A DNA stretch of 35,683 nucleotides from an uncultured Aurantimicrobium sp. (GCF_936931525.1 NZ_CAKZII010000043.1:1-35683); one strand, 5' to 3'. Positions 1 through 9,374 are shown, counted from the stretch's first letter. Notes: generated by a model from the letters alone, not told the origin. Translations and numbers: made by a program.

Positions 1-753
1 GCTATGGGTCTCGTCTCTGACGAGGTCAACGGTGAGACCCGCTACGCAGCTCTGACCGACATCCTCGGTGCAGAAGATGCTCTCGGCGACATGGACTTCA
101 AGGTTGCTGGTACTTCTGAATTCATCACCGCGATTCAGCTCGACACCAAGCTCGACGGCATCCCTGCCTCCGTGCTTACCGGTGCGCTGACTCAGGCGAA
201 GGAAGCTCGTACCGCGATCCTCGCAGTGATCAACGCAGCTATTGACGGTCCTGACGAGATGGCAGCTACTGCTCCTCGCGTGATCAGCGTGCAGATTCCT
301 GTCGACAAGATCGGTGAGCTCATCGGACCCAAGGGTAAGACGATTAACACCATCCAGGACGAGACTGGTGCAACCATCTCGATCGAGGATGACGGAACCG
401 TCTACATCGGTGCAACCGATGGTCCTTCCGCTGAAGCCGCTCGCGCACAGGTTAACGCCATTGCGAACCCCACCAACCCTGAGGTTGGCGAGCAGTTCCT
501 CGGTACCGTCGTCAAGCTCGCAACCTTCGGTGCATTTGTCTCCTTGCTTCCTGGCAAGGACGGCCTGCTGCACATCTCTGAGGTGCGCAAGCTCGCTGGT
601 GGCAAGCGCGTGGAGAACGTTGAAGACGTTCTCTCCGTTGGCCAGAAGGTTCTCGTCAAGATCACCAAGATCGATGACCGTGGCAAGCTTTCGCTTGAGC
701 CCGTTCTCGAAGGTGAAGAGGGCGAAGCAGCCGCAGCAAGCGACGCTGAGTAA
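1..753 (+). CDS. pnp: Polyribonucleotide nucleotidyltransferase, C-terminal part (KH and S1 domains), truncated by the window start
   Basis: Frame is open from base 1. KH motif [31 protein letters not shown] is followed by S1 domain [28 protein letters not shown]. Confidence 0.97.
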   Translation, partial: AMGLVSDEVNGETRYAALTDILGAEDALGDMDFKVAGTSEFITAIQLDTKLDGIPASVLTGALTQAKEARTAILAVINAAIDGPDEMAATAPRVISVQIPVDKIGELIGPKGKTINTIQDETGATISIEDDGTVYIGATDGPSAEAARAQVNAIANPTNPEVGEQFLGTVVKLATFGAFVSLLPGKDGLLHISEVRKLAGGKRVENVEDVLSVGQKVLVKITKIDDRGKLSLEPVLEGEEGEAAAASDAE

Positions 754-770
754 AACTCAACACAACGATG

Positions 771-802
771 ACCCGTCCCACTTCGGTGGGGCGGGTTTCG
801 TC
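771..802 (+). terminator. Intrinsic terminator after pnp
   Basis: acccgtcccac-ttcg-gtggggcgggt: an 11-bp stem with one G-U position and a UUCG tetraloop, followed by ttcgtcatt, starting 17 nt after the pnp stop. Confidence 0.85.
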
Positions 803-807
803 ATTCT

Positions 808-842
808 GGGGGACACTTTAAAGCCCTGACGGGGGACATTTT
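808..842 (+). repeat. Two 12-bp direct repeats, GGGGGACACTTT (808-819) and GGGGGACATTTT (831-842), 23-bp period
   Basis: Read directly from the sequence; 11 of 12 positions identical, in the pnp-AKR intergenic region. Confidence 0.75.
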
Positions 843-909
843 CTTCCTCTGAGTGGACTGAAGGTCTGTCGTAACATTGCCGTGACATTTCTGCTCTATC
901 GTCAGTGTT

Positions 910-1923
910 ATGACCGGAGAAACAGGGGAATTCACCTCCGGAGCAGTGCGCTCCGGAGCGGATGAAACTCCTGCGCGTCGTATCGGTCAAACCGACATTG
1001 AGGTTTACCCGGTTGCACTCGGTGGTGCCGTCTTTGGTTGGACTCTTCCCAGCGGTCGCTCAACAGATTTACTGGATCGTTTTGTCGAACTTGGTGGCAA
1101 CCTCGTTGACACGTCTGACTCCTACTCCTCAGGAATGTCTGAGCAGATTATTGGCAAATGGATGCGTGAGCGGGGTAACCGCGACAAGGTGGTCGTGGCC
1201 ACCAAGGTTGGTCGCCACCCCGAATTCCCAGGTCTAGCCGCACAAAACATCATTGATTCCGTCCATGCATCCCTAGAGCGGCTGCAATCAGACCACATTG
1301 ACCTGCTGTATTTTCACGCTGAAGATCCTGACGTCTCCCTTGAGGAGAGTCTTTCTGCTGTTGAAACCCTCATGCAGGCAGGCAAGGTTCGTGCCCTCGG
1401 TGCATCTAACTTCAGTGCAGATCGCCTTCTCGAGGCTCGCATTGCGGCAGGCAGTGGCCTGCCCCGCTTTGAAGCAGTGGCGTTGGAATACTCTCTGCTG
1501 CGCCGAGACATCGTTGAAGGCAACATTGCCATGATGGCCATTGCTCAGCGTATGTCTGTCATGCCGTACTTTGTGCTGGCTAACGGGTTCCTTGGTCGTC
1601 ACCGCAATATCAAGAGCTTTAATCCCAGTGACACGAGAGCCAGACGCGCTGCACAACATGGGGGGCGTCATGGCACGCACGTGTTGCGCATACTGGACAA
1701 CATCGCCATGACTCAAGGAGTAGATATTTCCACGGTGGCCTTGGCATGGATATTGGGAAGGCCTGCTGTGGGAGTGCCCACTGCAGGGGTTGAATCACTG
1801 CGTGAACTCGAAGCTCTTATGCACGCACCTCAGGTTCAACTCACTCGTCAGCAACTTGCTGACCTCGACCGAGCATCTGCAGAGCAAGGTCGAAACTGGT
1901 TGCCTGGTCGTCAACGTTCTTAA
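910..1923 (+). CDS. Aldo/keto reductase
   Basis: 337 aa AKR fold. Catalytic tetrad appears intact: D and Y in NLVDTSDSY, K in ATKVG, H in LLYFHAEDPD. Confidence 0.92.
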   Translation: MTGETGEFTSGAVRSGADETPARRIGQTDIEVYPVALGGAVFGWTLPSGRSTDLLDRFVELGGNLVDTSDSYSSGMSEQIIGKWMRERGNRDKVVVATKVGRHPEFPGLAAQNIIDSVHASLERLQSDHIDLLYFHAEDPDVSLEESLSAVETLMQAGKVRALGASNFSADRLLEARIAAGSGLPRFEAVALEYSLLRRDIVEGNIAMMAIAQRMSVMPYFVLANGFLGRHRNIKSFNPSDTRARRAAQHGGRHGTHVLRILDNIAMTQGVDISTVALAWILGRPAVGVPTAGVESLRELEALMHAPQVQLTRQQLADLDRASAEQGRNWLPGRQRS

Positions 1924-1968
1924 CGTCTCTGACGTGAGTCCGTGGCGTGCCCTAGGCTTGAGCACCGT

Positions 1969-3351
1969 ATGAATAACCCCATTGCTTTTCCGCTCGATCA
2001 GCCCGAGCTTCACTTCGTTGCATCTGGTGATGCGCTTGTCCGCCGCAGCGTTCTGCCTTCGGGTGTGCGCATTCTGACCGAACGTGTGCCCGGCGCGCGC
2101 AGCGTCACTTTGGGTTACTGGGTAGCAGTGGGCTCACGAGATGAATACCCTGCCGAAGCTGCGCATGACGGTCAGAGCGCTCACCCCGCCAGTTTGGGTT
2201 CCACCCACTTCCTTGAGCACTTGCTTTTCAAGGGGACCCCATCACGCACAGCACTAGACATTGCTATTGCTTTTGATTCGGTCGGTGGTGAACACAATGC
2301 AGCCACCGCCAAGGAATACACCTGCTATTACGCGAAGATTCGCGACAGCGATCTGCCCATGGCGATCGACGTCATGAGTGACATGCTCACCTCGAGTTTG
2401 ATTGACCCTGATGAGTTCGAAACCGAACGCGATGTCATTCTGGAAGAACTCGCGATGGCCGAAGACGATCCATCAGATGTTGCCCAGGAGCGCTTCTTTG
2501 AAGGCGTGCTGGGGGAGCACCCACTGGGGCGCCCCATTGGTGGAAGCCCAGAAACTATTCGTGCGGCCACGCGCGAAGCGGTCGTGGCGCACTACCGTGC
2601 CAACTACCGTCCCAATGACCTCGTCATCACCGCAGCTGGTTCCTTAGATCACGATGAACTCGTTGCCCAAGTTCAGCGCACGCTCGAAGCTGCTGGCTGG
2701 GATCTCAGCATCGAAGCTGCTCCTGTAGAGCGTCGTCCCCGCACCCCTGCTCTGATTACACAGGGCACTGCATTGCAGGTCATCGAACGCCCTATCGAAC
2801 AGGCCAACATCATGCTGGGTGTCCCTGGCATCGTGGCTACCGATGAGCGTCGCGTTGTGCAGACGGTGATGAATGCCATCTTGGGTGGCGGGATGTCCTC
2901 GCGTTTGTTCCAGGAAATCCGTGAGAAGCGCGGGCTGGCTTATTCAGTCTTCTCTTTCGCCTCGTCGTATTCAGATGCTGGTGCGTTTGGTCTCTTTGCC
3001 GGTACTTCCCCCAAGAAGGCGCCAGAAGTGGCTGAGTTGCTGCTGTCTGAATTCCACAAGCTGGCAGAACACGGTGTGACCGCCGATGAGCTCAGCCGTG
3101 CCAAAGGTCAGCTTGCCGGTGGTTCAGCTCTTGCGCTGGAAGATACCGACACTCGTATGTCTCGTTTGGGTAAGTCAGAGATTTCCTCGGGTGAATTCAT
3201 TGATTATGACGCAGCGCTCTCCATGCTGAACGAGGTCACTGCTGAACGTATCCAAGACCTTGCTCAGGAACTTGCTGCAGGCAAGCTCTCGTTGGTTTCT
3301 GTGGGCCAAGCAGATGAGGCCGCGTTATCGCGTATCCTTTCTGAGGGGTAA
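1969..3351 (+). CDS. M16 family zinc metallopeptidase (processing peptidase-like)
   Basis: HFLEH (HxxEH) zinc motif in STHFLEHLLFKGT; downstream RGLAYSVFSFASSYSDAGAFGLFAGT is typical of M16. The ATG at 1969 is preferred over the track start at GTG 1942. Confidence 0.93.
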   Translation: MNNPIAFPLDQPELHFVASGDALVRRSVLPSGVRILTERVPGARSVTLGYWVAVGSRDEYPAEAAHDGQSAHPASLGSTHFLEHLLFKGTPSRTALDIAIAFDSVGGEHNAATAKEYTCYYAKIRDSDLPMAIDVMSDMLTSSLIDPDEFETERDVILEELAMAEDDPSDVAQERFFEGVLGEHPLGRPIGGSPETIRAATREAVVAHYRANYRPNDLVITAAGSLDHDELVAQVQRTLEAAGWDLSIEAAPVERRPRTPALITQGTALQVIERPIEQANIMLGVPGIVATDERRVVQTVMNAILGGGMSSRLFQEIREKRGLAYSVFSFASSYSDAGAFGLFAGTSPKKAPEVAELLLSEFHKLAEHGVTADELSRAKGQLAGGSALALEDTDTRMSRLGKSEISSGEFIDYDAALSMLNEVTAERIQDLAQELAAGKLSLVSVGQADEAALSRILSEG

Positions 3352-3354
3352 TTC

Positions 3355-3957
3355 ATGGCACACAACATCATCTTGGTTCGTCACGGCGAACAACTCGACG
3401 CCGAGCACGGCGTTATTGACGGTCCACTCTCACCGCGCGGGATCGCGCAGGCAGAGGCAGTGGGACGTCGCCTTGCTGATGTTGAGTTCTCACATGTCTG
3501 GCACTCTCCTTTGGAGCGTGCATGGGAAACCGTGCGCGTGATGAGCGAGCAGATGCAGGGTGTGACCACTGAACCTTCTGCGTTGTTGATGGATTGCATC
3601 CCAGCAGGCAAGAGCGAGGAGACTCCCTCCGTCTTTGATCCGTTCTTTGGATCTGTCACCGATGCTGACATTGAAGCCGGTTCTGCTCAGATGGCAGATG
3701 CTGTTGCTGAGTTCTTAGCTCCTGGCCGTCAGGGTGAAACGGACCTCCTCGTCACCCACAACAACGTCATTGCGTGGTTTGTGCTGGAAGCCCTTGGAGC
3801 ACCTGCGTGGAAGTGGGTCACTCTGAATCAAGCGAACTGTGGAATTACGGTCTTGCAGCAGCGTCCAGGGCGCCCGTGGGCACTTGTCTCGCACAATGAC
3901 CTGGGACACTTGCCGGTTGAACTGCGTTCGGGTATTCCTGACGCCTACACAATCTAG
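3355..3957 (+). CDS. Histidine phosphatase family protein (phosphoglycerate mutase-like)
   Basis: N-terminal LVRHGEQ (RHG motif) and second catalytic His in VTHNNVIAWFVLEAL. Confidence 0.92.
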   Translation: MAHNIILVRHGEQLDAEHGVIDGPLSPRGIAQAEAVGRRLADVEFSHVWHSPLERAWETVRVMSEQMQGVTTEPSALLMDCIPAGKSEETPSVFDPFFGSVTDADIEAGSAQMADAVAEFLAPGRQGETDLLVTHNNVIAWFVLEALGAPAWKWVTLNQANCGITVLQQRPGRPWALVSHNDLGHLPVELRSGIPDAYTI

Positions 3958-3966
3958 ACTTGACTC

Positions 3967-4689
3967 GTGACTACATCCGTTGCTGTCGTTGGTGCCTCAG
4001 GAAAACTGGGTTCACTTGTGTGCCGTCTGATCAACGAATCAGAGGACTTTACGCTCGCTGCCCAGTTGGGTTCGCAGAGTGATCTCAGTGAGATGCTCGT
4101 AGCCGACATTGTCGTGGACGTGTCCCTACCTTCGATTAGCCGCAAGGTTCTTGAGTTTGCCGTGGAGAACGGTAAGTCCATCATGATTGGCACCTCAGGT
4201 TGGTCTGCTGAACGCATCAACCAGGTTGAGCCCCTCATTGAGTCACACCCCGAAGTCGGCGTGATCTTTATCTCCAACTTCTCCCTGGGTTCTGCGCTCT
4301 CTGCGCACTTGGCAACCTTGGCTGCCAAGCACTTTGATTCCATCGAAATCATCGAAGCTCACGGCATCCACAAGGTTGACTCACCTTCGGGAACCGCTGT
4401 CAGCACAGCAGAGCGCATCGGTAAGGTTCGAGACCAGGATGTTCAGGCTCCTCACGCAGATCAGCGTGCACGCGGTCAGCTCGTTGCAGGTATTCCCGTG
4501 CACTCACTGCGCATGGAAGGCGTCGTGGCCAAGCAAGACGTTATCTTCGGTGGTAATGGTGAAACCGTCACTATTACCCACACCACCTTGAGTGACCGCT
4601 CCTATGAAGCCGGCATCATGGCTGCTATTCGCGCTCTGCCTGGCCTTTCGGGCAAAATCGTCGGTCTCGACCGCGTCATCAACCTCTAA
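3967..4689 (+). CDS. dapB: 4-hydroxy-tetrahydrodipicolinate reductase
   Basis: GTG start; GASGKLG nucleotide-binding motif, IMIGTSGW, SNFSLGSAL, IIEAHGIHKVDSPSGTA; 240 aa. Confidence 0.94.
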   Translation: MTTSVAVVGASGKLGSLVCRLINESEDFTLAAQLGSQSDLSEMLVADIVVDVSLPSISRKVLEFAVENGKSIMIGTSGWSAERINQVEPLIESHPEVGVIFISNFSLGSALSAHLATLAAKHFDSIEIIEAHGIHKVDSPSGTAVSTAERIGKVRDQDVQAPHADQRARGQLVAGIPVHSLRMEGVVAKQDVIFGGNGETVTITHTTLSDRSYEAGIMAAIRALPGLSGKIVGLDRVINL

Positions 4690-4691
4690 AC

Positions 4692-5138
4692 ATGCGCGCC
4701 ATTCTGGGAGCAGTGCTCATGGCAGCGCTCCTCGCGCTCTATTTATGGGCTGCTGCGTATCAAGGCATCGTCATGATCAGCACGGGAGTTCCCGTGGCCA
4801 TTGCGATGGGTATTGCCCTCATCGTTCTGCCTGTTGTTGGAGCTTGGGCTCTCTGGCGAGAGATTGCCTTCGGCATTTACTCCACCAAGTTGGTGAACAT
4901 CCTTGATTCAGAGGGAGCACTCCCGGGCGACGATCTTCCTCATCGACCTAGCGGTCGTCCTATTCGATCAGATGCAGATAAAGAATTCCCTAGCTATGCC
5001 GCAGCCGTGGATGCGCAGCCCGCAAGTTGGCGAGCATGGTGTCGTTTGGGTTTGGCCTATGACGCCTCTGGTGATCGCAAGCGAGCTCGCGCCGCCATTC
5101 GGCATGCGATTGCTTTGCACAAGTCCAACCCGGTATAG
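4692..5138 (+). CDS. Small membrane protein with a C-terminal TPR-like segment
   Basis: Two N-terminal hydrophobic segments (AILGAVLMAALLALYLWAAAY, GVPVAIAMGIALIVLPVVGAWALW) and a helical C-terminus WRAWCRLGLAYDASGDRKRARAAIRHAIAL. Confidence 0.7.
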   Translation: MRAILGAVLMAALLALYLWAAAYQGIVMISTGVPVAIAMGIALIVLPVVGAWALWREIAFGIYSTKLVNILDSEGALPGDDLPHRPSGRPIRSDADKEFPSYAAAVDAQPASWRAWCRLGLAYDASGDRKRARAAIRHAIALHKSNPV

Positions 5139-5148
5139 CTAGGCGTTC

Positions 5149-5658
5149 TCACTCGTCCCATGGCAGCAATACAGCTGCTGGGATGGATGCCAGCATGGCC
5201 AGCGGCGAGAGATAGTCCTTGCCTTGCCTGGCGCCCATGTGCAGGCACACACAATGAGAACTTGTTGCGACCACCCCAATGACTTGACCGCGTGAAACCG
5301 CATCTCCCGTGCGGAGCGAAGATGTGACGGGCTCGAACGTGGAAAGAAACTGTCCGTGATCGAGGGAAATGAGCTCTCGGTCAACGACGGTGCCCACAAA
5401 ATGCACCACTCCATCTGCAGGAGCCAATACTTCTTGTCCCACCTCAGCCACGAGGTCTATTCCGCGATGACCTGCGCCATAGAAAACGCTGGGGGCTTCA
5501 TATCCGCGTGAAATGGTGTGAGTACCCAACAGTGGCCACGACCAGCTTCCGGCACGCAGTGCGTGCGCTGAGGGGGCATTGAGAGTGAGGACAGCGGCAA
5601 TACTCAGCAAGCTGGTGGCCAGGAGTTTGGCTATGACGCTGTTCTGAAATCCCCACAT
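5149..5658 (-). CDS. M23 family (LytM-type) peptidase, secreted
   Basis: Signal peptide ending APSAHA; HRGIDLVAEVGQEVLAPADGVV and CVCLHMG region; next to rpsB, a common actinobacterial arrangement. Confidence 0.88.
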   Translation of the reverse strand: MWGFQNSVIAKLLATSLLSIAAVLTLNAPSAHALRAGSWSWPLLGTHTISRGYEAPSVFYGAGHRGIDLVAEVGQEVLAPADGVVHFVGTVVDRELISLDHGQFLSTFEPVTSSLRTGDAVSRGQVIGVVATSSHCVCLHMGARQGKDYLSPLAMLASIPAAVLLPWDE

Positions 5659-5727
5659 GCCTCACAGCATGAGATCAAACCTCTTCCTCAGGAGAACGGC
5701 TTGATCTGTTCGTGCAGAAGTTTATTC

Positions 5728-7323
5728 CTAGTGAACTGTGGAGGACTGCTGGGCATACTCGGCATAGAGTTCACGTTCACGGTTTTTCTTGGGGAAGAAG
5801 AAGAACGTGATGATCATTCCGATCAACATTACAAAGATGCCAGAGGAATATGCCCAGTTCGCTCCATCGAGGAAGGATTGCTTAGCTGCCTCAATGATGG
5901 CCTGGCTGTAGTCGGGATATTGTGCTGCGAGATCTTCTGCACTACCGAAGGACTTCTTCAAAGTCGCCCCGATGCTGGTGGTGATCTCTGCCTGGGTTGA
6001 TGCAGGAGCTGCAGCAATGGACTTCCCAATCGCGGCGGCATAGCCGGCACCCAAGATGGCACCGAGCAATGACTGCATGATGGAGCCACCCAAGTCACGC
6101 TGCAGGTCACCGGTTCCTGAAGCCATTCCCACCTTGGTGACAGGGACAGAGTCAGTCAAGGCGTGACTTGCTGGTGTTCCAGCGAAGCCTACGCCGGCGC
6201 CAATGAGGACATAGCTGACAATGACAATGCCGATCGGGGTGTGGATATTCCAACCTAAGAGCATGGTGACGAAGCCCGCCATGCAGACAACGAATCCCAC
6301 CAAGAGTGTGATGCGTGAGCCATAGCGCTCAATCATGCGGCTGGAGAAGGGGGCCACGATGACCATAGCCAGAGCCGAAGGAATGATGGCAAGCCCTGCT
6401 TGCAAGGTGTTATAGCCCAGAACATTTTGCAGGAACTGCTGGCCCACGAACATCGCGCCCATCAAGGAGCCAAAGACGATGATGCCGGAGACAGCGGCCA
6501 CCCAAAATGGTGGCCGTGCTGCATACTTCAGATCGAATAAAGGTTCACTGGCACGCTTTTGGCGCCAGAAGAACAAGAATCCAGTCACTGCCGACGCACC
6601 CAGCATGCCGATGGCAATGCCAAGCTGGCCGTCGAGCGCGATGTAGTTGATGCCCAAAACAAGTGTTCCGATAAAGATTCCCGAGAGCACACCGCCCAGG
6701 TGATCCACCTTGTCAGTGGTTTCATTCACGTGAGCTGGAACCAAACGCCAGACCAGGAAGATTGCCACCACGGCGAAGGGGACAGCAATCAAGAAGGAAT
6801 AGCCCCAGGGCAGAATCATCAGCACAGCTCCTGCAAGCAGCGTGGAAGAGGCTGACATGGCAGCGCCGATGGCGGACCACAGTGCAATTGCGCGAGTGCG
6901 GGCAGGACCTGACCATAGGGCAGTAATCAAAGCCAGAGTGGTGGGATAGGCCATGCCGGCGGCAAAACCACCGATCAATCGGGAGAGAGCCAACATTTCG
7001 ATGCTGGGGGAGAGAGCTGACATGAAAGCGGCTGGAACACCAATGATCAAACCTGCCATCAGCATGAGCTTGCGACCGTAGCGGTCACCTAGAGCGCCTA
7101 AATAGAGCACCGTTGCAGCGAGGCCCAATGAGAAGCCCACAGCAACGACGTTCAGCCCGGCTTGCGAAGCACCCAGGGCGCGGCCAATGTCGGGCAAGCC
7201 CACATTGGCTACCGCCAAGTTCATGTTGGCTACACCAGCGCCCAAGATGAGGGCGGTGAGGACTAATCCAGCCTTTTTGGGGGAGGTGCTGGGCGGAAGT
7301 GCGATGGGTGCAGAAGATGCCAT
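5728..7323 (-). CDS. MFS transporter, DHA2-like (about 14 TM)
   Basis: GDRYGRKLMLMAGLIIGVPAAF signature and many hydrophobic segments; 531 aa from the ATG at 7323 (track start 7398 looks too long). Confidence 0.88.
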   Translation of the reverse strand: MASSAPIALPPSTSPKKAGLVLTALILGAGVANMNLAVANVGLPDIGRALGASQAGLNVVAVGFSLGLAATVLYLGALGDRYGRKLMLMAGLIIGVPAAFMSALSPSIEMLALSRLIGGFAAGMAYPTTLALITALWSGPARTRAIALWSAIGAAMSASSTLLAGAVLMILPWGYSFLIAVPFAVVAIFLVWRLVPAHVNETTDKVDHLGGVLSGIFIGTLVLGINYIALDGQLGIAIGMLGASAVTGFLFFWRQKRASEPLFDLKYAARPPFWVAAVSGIIVFGSLMGAMFVGQQFLQNVLGYNTLQAGLAIIPSALAMVIVAPFSSRMIERYGSRITLLVGFVVCMAGFVTMLLGWNIHTPIGIVIVSYVLIGAGVGFAGTPASHALTDSVPVTKVGMASGTGDLQRDLGGSIMQSLLGAILGAGYAAAIGKSIAAAPASTQAEITTSIGATLKKSFGSAEDLAAQYPDYSQAIIEAAKQSFLDGANWAYSSGIFVMLIGMIITFFFFPKKNRERELYAEYAQQSSTVH

Positions 7324-7500
7324 ACCCCTATCTTGCCTGTTATGCTGGTGAAGCACTCCATTTATGGGGTGACTTCGCGTGCCCAACACGTATGACAAAA
7401 CCCTTCGGTCGAATCTGAGTAATCAGAATCGCGGGAATTGCATCGGGCACTAGGGCAGGAACCAACCGGTTACCTGCGACAAAACCGCAAGCGGTATGAG

Positions 7501-7515
7501 TTGTGCTGTGCACAA
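7501..7515 (+). promoter_or_regulatory. Hairpin in the rpsB 5' leader, just upstream of the Shine-Dalgarno
   Basis: Perfect TTGTGC-TGT-GCACAA stem-loop. A second hairpin, ACCG-CAAG-CGGT, lies at 7484-7495. SD ggag at 7531-7534. Confidence 0.45.
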
Positions 7516-7540
7516 AACATGCCAAGAAAAGGAGATGGCC

Positions 7541-8494
7541 ATGGCCGTCGTAACTATCCGCCAGCTGCTCGACAGCGGCGTTCACTTTGGTCACCAGACC
7601 CGCCGTTGGAACCCGAAAGTAAAGCGTTTCGTTCTTGCTGAGCGTTCCGGTATCCACATCATCGACCTGCAGCAGTCTCTGCAGCACATCGACAACGCTT
7701 ACGAGTTCGTCAAGGAAACCGTTGCACACGGTGGAACCGTTCTCTTCGTTGGTACCAAGAAGCAGGCTCAGGAAGCAATCCTCGAGCAGGCAACCCGCGT
7801 AGGTCAGCCTTACGTCAACCAGCGTTGGCTCGGTGGCCTCCTCACCAACTTCAACACCGTTGGTCAGCGCCTCGCACGTATGAAGGAGCTCGAAGAGCTC
7901 GACTTCGAAGACACCGCAAAGAGTGGCTTCACCAAGAAGGAACTTCTGATCAAGAAGCGTGAACTCGACAAGCTCCACAAGAGCCTCGGTGGTATCCGCA
8001 ACCTGACCAAGACCCCTTCCGCTATCTGGGTAGTTGACACCAAGAAGGAGCACCTGGCAATCCAGGAGGCAAAGAAGCTTGGTATCCCCGTCATTGGTAT
8101 CCTCGACACCAACTGCGACCCCGACGAGATGACTTACCCCATCCCTGGTAACGACGACGCAATCCGCTCTGTCGGTCTGCTGACCCGCGTTATCGCTGAT
8201 GCAGTAGCTGAGGGCCTGATTCAGCGCCACCAGAAGCCTGCTGAGGGTGAAGCTGCAGAGCCTATGGCTGAGTGGGAGCGCGAACTCCTCGAAGCTGGCG
8301 CACCTGCTGCTGAGGTAGCTGTTGAAGCTGCTGTCGTTGAGGCAGTTGCTGAAGTTGTTGCTGAAGAAGTAGTTGCTGAGGCTGCTGCTGAGAAGAAGCC
8401 TGCTGCAAAGAAGGCTGCTGCTCCCAAGGCTGACGCTGCAGAGAAGAAGCCTGCCGCTAAGAAGCCTGCTGCCAAGAAGCCTGCAGCAGAATAA
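7541..8494 (+). CDS. rpsB: 30S ribosomal protein S2 with an Ala/Lys/Pro-rich C-terminal extension
   Basis: [30 protein letters not shown]...; SD aaaaggag before 7541; tail [37 protein letters not shown]. Confidence 0.98.
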   Translation: MAVVTIRQLLDSGVHFGHQTRRWNPKVKRFVLAERSGIHIIDLQQSLQHIDNAYEFVKETVAHGGTVLFVGTKKQAQEAILEQATRVGQPYVNQRWLGGLLTNFNTVGQRLARMKELEELDFEDTAKSGFTKKELLIKKRELDKLHKSLGGIRNLTKTPSAIWVVDTKKEHLAIQEAKKLGIPVIGILDTNCDPDEMTYPIPGNDDAIRSVGLLTRVIADAVAEGLIQRHQKPAEGEAAEPMAEWERELLEAGAPAAEVAVEAAVVEAVAEVVAEEVVAEAAAEKKPAAKKAAAPKADAAEKKPAAKKPAAKKPAAE

Positions 8495-8528
8495 ATTCCC
8501 TTTCAAGCCTTATTTAGGAGCTAGAACT

Positions 8529-9356
8529 ATGGCATCTTTCAGCATGGAAGACCTCAAGACTCTGCGCGAGCGCCTCGGCACCGGCATGGTCGACACAAAG
8601 AACGCACTCACCGAAGCAAACGGTGACTTGGAGAAGGCAACCGAGATTCTTCGTCTCAAGGGAGCAAAGGGTAACGCGAAGCGTGCCGACCGCTCCACCA
8701 GCGAAGGCCTCGTTGCTGCCAAGGAAGAGAACGGCTCTGCAACCATGATCGAGCTCGCTTGCGAGACCGACTTCGTGGCTAAGGGTGACAAGTTCGTTGC
8801 ACTCGCAGCGAAGGTTCTCGACGCAGTATCTGCAGCTGGCGCAACTTCGGTTGACGCAGGCCTCGCAGCAGCTGCAGGTTCGCAGAGCGTTGCAGAACTC
8901 ATCGCAGATGAGGCAGCAATCCTCGGCGAGAAGATCGAACTTCGTCGTCTCGCTGCTTTCAGCGGTGACAAGTTCTCCATCTACCTGCACCAGACCAGCC
9001 AGGACCTTCCTCCTCAGGTTGGTGTTGTAGTGGCTTACACCGGTGACGACGCAGAGACCGCTCGTGCAATTGCACAGCACATCTCCTTCGCTGACCCTGT
9101 GTACCTGAGCCGCGCAGATGTTCCTGCAGAGGACATCGAGAAGGAGCGCGCAATCGTTACTGAGATCAGCCGTAACGAGGGCAAGCCCGAAGCTCAGCTG
9201 GAGAAGATCGTTGACGGTCGTATCTCTGCTTACATCAAGCAGATTGCTCTGCTCGAGCAGGAATACTCTCGCGACAACAAGTTCAAGGTCCAGCAGGTCC
9301 TCGACAACGCAGGCATCACTGTCACGGGCTTCGCTCGTTTCAAGGTTGGCGCATAG
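8529..9356 (+). CDS. tsf: Translation elongation factor Ts
   Basis: MASFSMEDLKTLRERLGTGMVDTKNALTEANGDLEKATEILRLKG; SD aggagct upstream. Confidence 0.98.
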   Translation: MASFSMEDLKTLRERLGTGMVDTKNALTEANGDLEKATEILRLKGAKGNAKRADRSTSEGLVAAKEENGSATMIELACETDFVAKGDKFVALAAKVLDAVSAAGATSVDAGLAAAAGSQSVAELIADEAAILGEKIELRRLAAFSGDKFSIYLHQTSQDLPPQVGVVVAYTGDDAETARAIAQHISFADPVYLSRADVPAEDIEKERAIVTEISRNEGKPEAQLEKIVDGRISAYIKQIALLEQEYSRDNKFKVQQVLDNAGITVTGFARFKVGA

Positions 9357-9374
9357 TCGTTAGAAATACTCGTA

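Noticed and set aside
314-829. 171-aa plus-strand ORF overlapping pnp in another frame
   Set aside because: Ser/Arg/Pro-rich out-of-frame product of pnp that reads through the terminator hairpin.
8221-8494. GCTGCTGAG/AAGAAGCCTGC repeats at the rpsB 3' end as a possible tandem-repeat or CRISPR-like array
   Set aside because: Imperfect codon-level repeats encoding the Ala/Lys/Pro tail in frame; no spacers.
7340-8506. 388-aa minus-strand ORF opposite rpsB, rich in Leu/Ser/Val/Cys
   Set aside because: Antisense shadow of a highly expressed, codon-biased gene; low-complexity product ([13 protein letters not shown]...) with no recognisable domain.
8514-9080. 188-aa and 156-aa minus-strand ORFs opposite tsf
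   Set aside because: Shadow ORFs of tsf with no start context or domains.
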